Of a stretch of DNA of 64,000 nt, positions 26,880 through 39,273 are shown piece after piece (within the stretch, counting starts at the first letter, position 1; every line of letters begins with the position of its first letter). A program made the translations under genes and the position numbers. Under the pieces are notes generated by a model that saw only the letters and a list, made by a program, of their open reading frames with translations, was not told the DNA's origin and made no database searches. The stretch is from Thunnus maccoyii (lineage: Eukaryota; Chordata; Actinopteri; Scombriformes; Scombridae), in NCBI RefSeq assembly GCF_910596095.1, contig NC_056550.1:6720501-6784500 (forward strand), written 5' to 3'.

Positions 26880-27010
26880 TCCCGGCATTAGCGTCACTTG
26901 ACGTGGCGCTGACGGGGCGTGGAGACGGAGTTGCCTGGCCAATCACAACGCTGCTCTTCAGCAAGCGTGTGTCTATGCCTATATAAAACGGCACGTATTG
27001 ACCCGCCTGA
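26880..27010 (+). promoter_or_regulatory. junb: junb core promoter
   Basis: GC-rich block just upstream of the junb leader. A TATA box (TATATAAAA) lies at 26980-26988 and a CCAAT box at 26939-26943. An inverted repeat of CRE half-sites, CGTCA-CT-TGACG, is at 26892-26903, followed by GCTGACGGGGCGTGG. Spacing from the TATA box predicts transcription starting near 27010, giving a leader of about 335 nt. Mammalian junB promoters also combine CCAAT, TATA and a cAMP/PKC-responsive inverted-repeat element. The start site is inferred, not seen. Confidence 0.85.
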
Positions 27011-27344
27011 ACACACCTCAACAAGCACCAAGACAAACACATCATCTTACAGGAATTGCGACTTATGACTTTTCCTTCACAGGATTGAGAAGCAAATAGC
27101 AATCGGACACTGGACAAGACTCTTACCTGCTGACATTGAGCTAAACACAGCTTTTGTTGGACCTTGGACTTTCACTCTTGATTTTTTTGGAGTGATTTTT
27201 ATTCAGTTTTGATCTTGGGACACTGTTGAGAGAGCCGGCGGGTGCCTGAATTGATGTATGCGCTCTGCTGACACTGACATTTGTTGATTATCCAGAGACT
27301 GTGTTTCTATAAGCAGCTGGTAAGCTTACTTTTCCTACGACTTT
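27011..27344 (+). other. junb: junb 5' untranslated leader (inferred)
   Basis: The roughly 335 nt between the predicted start site and the junb ATG carry no convincing intron signals and no long ORF. The left edge is inferred from the TATA box position. Long 5'UTRs are usual in jun-family genes. Confidence 0.6.
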
Positions 27345-28325
27345 ATGTCTACAAAGATGGAACAGCCTTTTTATCATGACGACTCTTTTCTGTCGGCTTA
27401 CGGCCACTCAGATGCAGCAATGCACGACTACAAACTGCTAAAGCAGAATATGAATTTGAACTTGACAGAGCCCTATCGCCACCCGAAATCCCAGCTGAGA
27501 GCCGAGACAGACCCATACCACGGGGCGCAGCAAGACGTGGGGTCCCTGAAGCTCGCATCTCCAGAGCTTGAGAGGCTCATCATCCAAAACAGTAACGGTG
27601 TCATCACCACTCCCACCCCGGGCCAGTACTTCTACAACCGGGGCATCACCGATGAGCAGGAGGGGTTCGCTGAGGGGTTTGTGAAAGCCCTGGACGAGCT
27701 GCATAAGATGAACCAGATGCCCCCTCCTAACGTGTCCATCGGAGCCGGTGGAGTTACGACGTGTTCGCCGGCGGCCTCTAGTGTCTTCGGCTCCGCCTTG
27801 CAGCCTGAACCTCCTATCTACACGACACTGAACGCCTACTGCCCGAACACAAACCTCTCTTCCGCTTCCAGCTACCCGACAGCCACTATCAGCTACCTGC
27901 CGCCACACCAGCAGAGCCACCCGCAGAACTCGACGCACGGCACTCACCCTTTCCAGCACCCCGGCTCCGGACTCCATCCGCAGCGGCTTGTCGCTCTGAA
28001 GGAGGAACCTCAGACCGTGCCTGATCTCCTCAGCAGCGAGGGCTCGCCTCCAATGTCCCCGATCGACTTGGAGTCCCAGGAGAGGATCAAGGCGGAGCGC
28101 AAGAGGCTGAGAAACCGGCTAGCGGCGACCAAATGCCGGAAGCGCAAACTGGAGCGCATCGCGCGGCTGGAGGAGAAGGTGAAAGTCTTGAAGAGCGACA
28201 ACGCGGGGCTCTCCAACACAGCATCGGTGCTCCGGGATCAAGTGGCCCAGCTCAAACAGAAAGTCCTGACACATGTGAGCAGCGGCTGTCAGCTGATGCT
28301 TACAAGCAAGATGGAAGCATTTTAA
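27345..28325 (+). CDS. junb: JunB, AP-1 bZIP transcription factor (single exon)
   Basis: Intronless 326-codon gene. JunB pairs with Fos-type or other Jun-type partners in the nucleus to form AP-1, which binds TGAGTCA sites. The N-terminus [13 protein letters not shown] and the segment HDYKLLKQ (27-34) are JunB-type rather than c-Jun or JunD. Residues 29-54 align with the c-Jun delta/JNK-docking region. The [12 protein letters not shown] transactivation motif is at 68-79, with Thr-Pro sites at 89 and 91. LKEE (218-221) matches the JunB sumoylation site, and Ser-Pro at 234 and 238 matches the c-Jun GSK3/FBW7 degron region. The basic region has Asn257, Arg258 and redox Cys264. Zipper leucines fall at 275, 282, 289, 296 and 303. 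Human JUNB is 347 residues; the shorter length reflects missing glycine-rich stretches. The first ATG was chosen because it starts the family N-terminus; an internal ATG lies at codon 5. Whether this is teleost junba or junbb cannot be settled here. Confidence 0.98.
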   Translation: MSTKMEQPFYHDDSFLSAYGHSDAAMHDYKLLKQNMNLNLTEPYRHPKSQLRAETDPYHGAQQDVGSLKLASPELERLIIQNSNGVITTPTPGQYFYNRGITDEQEGFAEGFVKALDELHKMNQMPPPNVSIGAGGVTTCSPAASSVFGSALQPEPPIYTTLNAYCPNTNLSSASSYPTATISYLPPHQQSHPQNSTHGTHPFQHPGSGLHPQRLVALKEEPQTVPDLLSSEGSPPMSPIDLESQERIKAERKRLRNRLAATKCRKRKLERIARLEEKVKVLKSDNAGLSNTASVLRDQVAQLKQKVLTHVSSGCQLMLTSKMEAF

Positions 28326-28830
28326 ACAAGAGAGACTACTAATTGACTGAAAAGTAGGTAATAACACTGGAGCCATGTTCTGCATGCGCAGCACTGGAAT
28401 ACCGGCTGATGTGTTGACAACACTGACAGCAGCACAGGGCCGAGGGCTATGTGTAGACAACTCTTTAGGCTATTTAGGGTGAAAAGACTGATTGAAATGG
28501 TACTTCCGGATGCTGGACACCGCTCAAAGGACCATTCAACCCTATAAACCAGGGCAGCATCCAGACTGAGCAGACACTGAGAAACACAGCGGGCACAGGC
28601 CCACAAGTCTGGTTTACTAATGGTAGAAAATGGGAACGATTATTGTATTTCTTTGTACTTTTGCAAGCAATTATATTGTCATGCAATGCTGCATTTATTC
28701 ATTGTGTAAATTATTTTGTTTGTCTGGTTGATCCAGACAAACTAATGATGTCCAATGTTTACAATGTCTTTTTTTATTTGTGATGTGTATTTAAGTAAAG
28801 TGTCTTAAAAAATGAAGTTGACATGGTGAT
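28326..28830 (+). other. junb: junb 3' untranslated region
   Basis: Non-coding DNA after the junb stop becomes AT-rich and contains ATTTA motifs (inside GCATTTATTC near 28690 and GTATTTAAG near 28789), as expected for an unstable immediate-early mRNA. No AATAAA was found before 28830. AGTAAA at about 28794 is a possible variant poly(A) signal. The 3' end is therefore approximate. Confidence 0.5.
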
Positions 28831-29074
28831 CTCGAGTGTTTGTTTAAAATTGTCATATATTTCACAAGACTCACAATCGAAAACATAAAACACATAGAAA
28901 CAGTAGGAAAGAGTGGGGAGTAGCACAAGCAAGGTTTCTTTCCTACCTTATTGTAATCATAACAGTTATATTTGAACCAGTGATGAACCCTGCAAGGCAA
29001 GCATATTCTGGTTTCACTGTTTTTACGCACAGAGCGTGGCCTGCGTATGTAGGCCTTTCCTAATTACGCACGGG

Positions 29075-29140
29075 GCTTGTCCATATATGGGCATGTTGGT
29101 GAATACTTCGTCACAGGGGAGGATTTCTGGGAACCCCCGC
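29075..29140. promoter_or_regulatory. junb: Candidate downstream SRE/STAT enhancer of junb
   Basis: A perfect symmetrical CArG box CCATATATGG is at 29081-29090, about 755 bp after the junb stop codon. It is followed by TTCTGGGAA (STAT type, TTCnnnGAA) at 29125-29133. That overlaps GGGAACCCCC at 29129-29138, which fits the kB pattern GGGRNNYYCC. Mouse junB is known to depend on serum/cAMP response elements in its 3' flank, so the position is meaningful. The role is inferred from motifs. Confidence 0.5.
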
Positions 29141-29399
29141 CCAGGTAACGCAAACTGGTTTCATCTCAATCCCTCCCTCTATTGTATCGATAAAGTCGGC
29201 AATACACACGAGGGTGGTGGAATTTCCTTCTCTTATGCCACTTTAGACTAACCTGTCACATACAAACGGAGCAAAGTGCAACCTTGTTATCAGGTAGATG
29301 GATACGAGTTGGTATAATTTGCTAAATGAAAACAGGAAGCAGATAAAAACCCTCAGCTTTTTAGTAAACCACGACCTGTAACATGAGAGTCATTATAAA

Positions 29400-30030
29400 T
29401 TAATCCACATTGCCCTCTTTCAACAACCTGTCGGTGCCACTCACGTGTCAAAGTCGTTAAGGCATATTTGAGGTGTCAGTATAATTGAAAGACTGTACAA
29501 GAGGGGAAGTGACAGTGGCTTCAGGAATGTCGGGGGCGTCCTCAAGATGCCATACCGCTTGGCAGAGCAGTAGGCGAGAGTGGGCGTCCGCAGCGCGCAG
29601 GAGCATCTGTGTGGATGGATGGAGATGCGTGCGCTGCCAAAGACAACATTCTGGTGGGACGCGTCAGAGGCCAGAAATGTGTGGCACCAGGGGCTCAAAA
29701 GATGGATATTGGGGGGAAAGTCCCGCGTTAAGTCAACGCGAATGAGTCATTAAGCACTCGCGCCATTAGCCAAGGGTCACTAAACGTTTTCATGGGGCCC
29801 ACAACAGCCCAGACGCGCAAAACAAAGACGACAGTGATCATATGAGGTGGGGAGAGAACTGCTCGCGCTGCTGATTAAGGGGGTCATTTTGAGCTTTTCA
29901 GGGGAGAAACTGTGACGCCAAAAAAGTGTTTTTGCGACCGTTGGCCGAGAGAGAAGTTGTTCACAAGCTGGTCTCAGGAAAACTGAAGGGGGATTTCTGT
30001 CCTTTATTGCAGTCTGTGACGTACAAGTAA
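29400..30030. promoter_or_regulatory. GC-rich block downstream of junb, possible enhancer
   Basis: No ORF here looks like a protein. The block stands out from the AT-rich surroundings by GC/CpG content. It contains an E-box CACGTG at 29442-29447, a consensus AP-1 site TGAGTCA at 29743-29749, and TGACGT near 30017. An AP-1 site could allow auto-regulation by JunB. Enhancer status is inferred. Confidence 0.35.
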
Positions 30031-33559
<3,529 letters not shown>

Positions 33560-33760
33560 TTAAAACAATGAGTAGCATATCAAAAAGAAAACCAAAACAG
33601 GCTTAAAAAAAAGTAAGAAAGGACCTAAAATTGAGCCTTGGGGGACACCACAGATAAGGGAGGAAGGCGTGGATGAGATTCTCCCAATTTCAACAGTGAA
33701 ACCTTTATCACAAAGATAAGAGTGAAACCAAATGACAACCATATCTTAAATACAAACCCC
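33560..33760 (-). mobile_element. LINE reverse-transcriptase fragment (L2/CR1-like)
   Basis: The minus strand encodes WFHSYL, then SLICGVPQGSILGPFLL. This is the conserved block of L2/CR1/Rex-type non-LTR reverse transcriptases. Only about 60 codons survive and the catalytic YADD box is absent, so it is a dead fragment. Confidence 0.75.
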
Positions 33761-35047
33761 CTTTTCCAAACATTCAGTTACAATTAACTGGTTGACAGTA
33801 TGTGATATGCAAGAGTATTACATTTCAGTGCAGCCATCAGTGTTGTATCAAGTGGAGAGAACATGGAGGAAGCGCGATTATCTGCTGTGTGTTGTTTCTA
33901 TTTCCAGAGCTTTGAGGTTTCTGATGCATGGTGCAGAGAAACTCTGCAAGTAGCTCTGCTCAGAAGGGGTTTTAGTATTTGAAGAAAGGAGTGTACAATA
34001 GCATTTCCAAACAAGGCTACCCCCTTTGTAAAATCTACCCTCTTTGATAAAAGAAAAAAAATGCAGAAATCTCCTGAGTGCACAAAAAGGTTGCATACAT
34101 TTCCAAACTTTTCTAAGAAAAATAAAGCGTTTCCAATGTTTTACACACTCCTCTATGTCTACCTAGAAACATGAAGGTAAATCTAGTATGATGAATCATC
34201 TTTCATTGTTTTTTGGATAAAAAAAGGGCTGGATGACAAAGTGCAGTCAGAAGAACTATGACAGGCTCAGGATGACATTTAGAAATGTTTTCTTTATTGA
34301 GAACGTAAAGAAAAGCACAGCAACACCCATTTCAGCAAGCCTACCATAAATCAGACGAGTCAGTTTCCCTTTTTATAAAACATTTACATCTAACAGTGCC
34401 TCCCTCTAGACATACATGATGTAATTATAAAAGAAACACCCACAGTACATTGGTGATCAAACTACCAGAACAGCCTTATCTGGTATGAATGCTGCCTCGG
34501 CAGATTTACTCTGGCTGGTAGGCAGATTTAGTTTCTGAATATTAAACCTTCCCTCAGGTATTAGGCATACTCCTCCAGTCTTATTATCATACCAGATGCT
34601 TTAGTAGTCTCTGTTAGAAAGCCTAAGTTACATTCATTATTTATCATTACTTGGCGTGACCTTCTCCACTATCATACACCTCATGACAAGCAGACTGCAC
34701 GGTACAGCATCACAACAGCAAGTTCTGCATGTAACTATAATGGACTAATGCACAGATTAAAGTCACCTAGATGATTGAAAAGAGAAGCAGGGTAGTGAAG
34801 TACTGGTGCAGGTATATCATGTTTACAATACTGACATGAATAGTCCTCTGGTTAATGATGACATGTTTAATTCATGCATAAGCACAAACAGGACTTAACA
34901 TCTCCCATGTGCAAGACTTAACACTCCGGAAAATGTGGAATGATGTGTTTTACTGAGCCATACAAAGCAAATAAATCTTCATCTTGTTGGCTGGCAGCAA
35001 AACATTAGTGCAGCCATTATGGGATATTAGCAATATATTAGGAGAGT
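33761..35047. other. Spacer or distal rtbdn 3' sequence
   Basis: No gene-like frame. The right half may be rtbdn 3'UTR if the distal AATAAA (34293-34298, minus) is used. Confidence 0.45.
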
Positions 35048-35053
35048 TTTATT
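35048..35053 (-). terminator. rtbdn: Candidate rtbdn poly(A) signal
   Basis: AATAAA on the minus strand, about 310 nt after the rtbdn stop codon. A second AATAAA at 34293-34298 (minus) would give a 3'UTR of about 1.07 kb. Which is used cannot be decided from sequence. Confidence 0.45.
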
Positions 35054-35365
35054 GAAGTCAGTGCCTTTACAGAATTCAGGGTTTTGTCTTTAAATGCCAG
35101 TTCAGCTGTGGCGTCTTAAATAGTAATTATTTTTTAAAATCCTGGCTGTTTAGGTTGTTCAAACAAATAACTGACCAGGTGACACCTTAAACCAGATACA
35201 TTTAAAACCATAGAGATTATATGTGAAATGTGATGATACTGATAATGAGAGCTTAGGTTTGTGTTGTAAGGTTAGTTAGAGGAGCAAGGTTACAACTCAA
35301 TTTCAAAAGATAAATTTAGGATCTAGACAATTACCTCTAAATATATTTTGATCTATCATTCCTCT

Positions 35366-35713
35366 CTACAAGCCGCTCCCGCTCCCCTCCCCGTCGTCCA
35401 CAATGACCGAACGCTTACGCAGCACAGAGTTCCCCTTCCTACCGCTCCTGGCCTGCAGGGGCAGCTTGGTCTGGCAAGGGGCGCGGTACTGAGGCAGGCC
35501 AGTCTTGGTGGTATCCAGTTCCTCCGGGTCATCCTGCTGGGCCCTGAGGGCAGCGATCACATCCTTGTCTGAGGGACTGAGGGTCAGGCAGCCGCAGGGG
35601 TGACCGCTGTCACCAGCTTCTCCAGGCTCTCCCACCTCCTCTGGCTCATCCTCCACTGTCATGAAGGCGTCACCCCACAGGCTCTCGCAAAGATCCCGGC
35701 CATGCTGGTACAT
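35366..35713 (-). CDS. rtbdn: rtbdn last coding exon (C-terminal tail)
   Basis: The 348 nt including TAG stop encode residues 163-277. Conserved RDLCESLWGDAF opens the exon and carries flavin-stacking Trp175. An acidic insert follows, then HPCGCLTLSPSDKDVIAAL, which matches the family's CLCL...KKDM.AI segment. The end is a basic stretch (LRKR) and then DDGEGSGSGL, an acidic Ser-Gly tail. Confidence 0.95.
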   Translation of the reverse strand: MYQHGRDLCESLWGDAFMTVEDEPEEVGEPGEAGDSGHPCGCLTLSPSDKDVIAALRAQQDDPEELDTTKTGLPQYRAPCQTKLPLQARSGRKGNSVLRKRSVIVDDGEGSGSGL

Positions 35714-38700
35714 CTACATACGACACACACACACACACAAAATATTTTTAGGAAGTAAAGACATACCTACTGTTCGAAAACCCTCTGCTGATGATGGCTC
35801 CACTATAGGTGATGCCCAGTGGTGAAAAAGTACTTAACTTAAGTAAAAATTGGGGTAGCAAAATGTACTTTAAGTCAAAATAAAAAATCTAAAGTAAAAG
35901 TGCTCATTATGCAAATGGACCCTTGTCAGAGTGTTAAATTATGAAGCCCCCACGGTCGAAAGATTACAGTTTTTTATCTTATGTGAACAAGATAATCATT
36001 TGTGTGCACAAGTTAATTTATCTCATGCAACAAGATTAAAAAAAGCTTTTTTCAGGGCTTCAGGGCTCTGTTGTTAGTTTTGTTGCAAGACAGGTTACAA
36101 CTTTATCATCCCTATTAGTACATGGTAACACAAATCCCTGCATAGTTTTTTTTTTAACTTTAACACCACAAAACTGAAAACACCTGTGTGAGTATGAAGA
36201 GCATTTTGACCATAATAATGCTTCATATTTTATGAGTTGATCTAATGTTTTGAATGTAAAATCTGTAATAACTAGTAACTACAGCTGTTTAATAAATCTA
36301 ATGAAGTAAAAGAATGCAATTTTATCCCCTGAAGAGCCTGAAAACATTACTTGACCAGATGTACTTAGCTCTTTTCCACCACTAAGTATTAGAGTTAGGA
36401 GAGCTCTCAAGTAACAGGTACATTTCCACACTGACGTTGCATTTTTGAGTGAATGCACTCTATTTGTGTGGCTTTTCGCAACATTCTCATAGTATAGCCT
36501 TTCTTTGCTTGTAAACATCCATCACAATAATTGATTTTGCCCTTTCAGGGCTGCACCAGCCTTGAAAGCAAAATACCCTCTGCCAGGTGTTAGAGGGGGC
36601 TGCAGGCACCTGGCAGCTGCTCTTACAGCCGGCTTTTGTCTGCCTCGCTCACTCGCCTCACCTTGTCTCCAGCAGCCTTGAGAGCAAATTATAAGACATG
36701 ACCTTGAAAAGTTCACACCGGTATCTGAAAGACTTCATCTCTGCTCCGTCTTTACGGTAGAGCGACGATCCTGTCAAGCCTCACGGAGTAGACGGACAGA
36801 TCTAAACTAATCATTAAGGTCACTTCCAGCACCTTTTGTGCTGCTATCTGACAGAAAAGTCATTACAGTGCTCAGTCTTTACAAAGTTATACTTTGAGGA
36901 AAAATTCCAATTACTGCTGACATTAGCTTTGTGGTTTCTGGAGCATGAAAAATTATACTCTTCTCTAATAAGACACAAATGCGGATTAAAAGGATATTGC
37001 ATAACAGTGCGAAAAAACAAATCATAATTTAACATTTGAGCTGTTTAAAACCTTCATAGGGTACTGTAAATGGCATAGGACTATACTCTCAGAAATAGTT
37101 GGGAAAGCTAATTAGTGAAGTTTCAGTGACACACACACTGTTTAAGCTCCCACTCTCTACCTCATAACCAGTCATTCAGATGTGCTGCCAAGTCACCGTC
37201 TGTTTCTCCTACTATACCTCGTCCTGTCCCCTATCTACTCTTCACATAACTTCCACCATATCTCTCCAATGCATTTCTTTCTTCTCTTGCTGATTGCTGC
37301 CCTTGCTGTTTGTATATCTCTCCTATTCTCCGTGTGCTTCTCTGTTGCGCACCCCCACCCTAACGTCTGCTTCCTTTCATCCTCCTGTCTGTTGGGGGAT
37401 TAAGACTGAGTCACACAGGGTGCTCGGAGAAGAAAAAGCTGTAATATATTTACCGTGTTCGAAGGACAAAGAGGATGACGGCTATTTCTCTCCGCGACAT
37501 ATACTCTCGGTCTGACACTTAGGTCTTATCGCAGTGACCCTGTAATACACATAGAGGCGCGCACACACACACGCATTCTGTCCCATCCCCAGGCAGACGT
37601 GGTTTGCTGCCAAAGCTAATTCAGTACAAGCGCAAGTAGTTTTAGACGACATGGTGTGATCGAATAAGTGAGATACAGAAATTTCCTGAGGCTCTATCCT
37701 GTCCCTTCAATCCTTATCTTATTCAATTCTGCCCTTCTCTGGCCTAAATCTATGACATTACACCTTGTGTGAAAACAGGAAACAGAAAACAGAATCAGTA
37801 AACCGGGTGGTGGTGACAAAAGGTGCATTCTCTCTATAGCAGCCATCTATTGCAACGATTCTCTTGGTTCTTGGTCAAAATCAGATTTAGGAAAAGGTAA
37901 ATTTCATTCCTTACGTGACAAAATAGAAACGATCCTGATTTGAGAATATATATCAGACCATTAATTCACCATATCTGATCCACAGATGCTGCTCTAGATG
38001 TGTTTCATGCCAACATCCAGCACACACACGCGTTCACTCTTTGCAGATGTAACCTCATTCCCACAAAACCAGGGGCAGAAAGAGTAGCTAATGCTGAGCT
38101 AAATCAGACTTTGGCTGGCAAATAATGTTACCAATGAGTACAAAGACTGAGAGAGAGTGAGAGTGAGTGTGCCAGAGGGATTTTTGCATGCAATGGATGT
38201 GTGTGTGTGTGTGTGTGCGTGTGTAACTGTGTGCCTTTATGTAAATGTATTAGCTTGTTTCTATGCAAATTGACACCTACTGCAGTCAGCATTTACTAAT
38301 CCTGTCTGTATCTGTGTATATTTATTCTACACACACACACACTCCTACATTTTGTGTCTGTCAAGTGAACTTTTCAGGAGCTGGGAGAAACACTGATTTG
38401 TGATCACTAAGGGGTTTTAAAAGGTTTCATGAGTGCTTGTTGTCCTGCAGGAGGTCATAATGGAAGTTGAAAGGGAAGCTTGAAAATCTCTCAGATTTGG
38501 TTGATATTTTCATGGACAGACAGGGATGGATGTATCTGTACACGTTTGCAACTTCACTAACCCCTGCAGCACATCTCGGCCATGAGGTGCACTAAAGTGC
38601 TGTGAGCTCAAATCTGCCATCTCTGCTGGCTGAAAAGAAAACAAAATGAAGCTTCACTGCTGTGACCTCCAAAAATGTAGAGAGAGGCAGGCACTTGTTT

Positions 38701-39067
38701 GCGGTCTCTCTGAGAGGGACGATTTGTTGTTGAAAGCGCTGAGTGCTGTGACTCATTTCTTTGTATTCAGGACCTGTTTAAAACACTCAGTTTTGAGAGC
38801 TACTTAAATTTATTGGAACCTATTTTGTGCCATTAGTCGTGTCCTACATGAAAATGGGCCAATACAAGCACAAAAAGCACAAAAATAAACAGGCACAGAG
38901 GCGCACGCTACACGCACTAAAACACTCAGACATTCTCTTTTTGCATTTCCTCACTTAATACAAATCTGTCATTTCTAGCAATCATTTAATAGCCACCAGA
39001 GAGACTTAATAGGTCTGGTGCCTGGGGGTGTGTGTTCATTTGCTGGTGTGTCCCTCTCTCTCCCTGT

Positions 39068-39111
<44 letters not shown>

Positions 39112-39187
39112 AGGAGAGAGATAAAAAGAAAGAGATAAAGGGGGACAGAAAAAGGGGAAATGGAGAAAGAAAGGGACACAAACTTGC

Positions 39188-39221
<34 letters not shown>

Positions 39222-39222
39222 C

Positions 39223-39273
<51 letters not shown>

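Noticed and set aside
27438-27977. 179-codon frame antisense to junb
   Set aside because: It overlaps the well-supported junb CDS and is an antisense shadow of its GC-rich codons; no family features.
39188-39272. Regular repeats resembling a CRISPR array
   Set aside because: The unit is a 4-bp tandem GATA repeat without spacers in a vertebrate genome.
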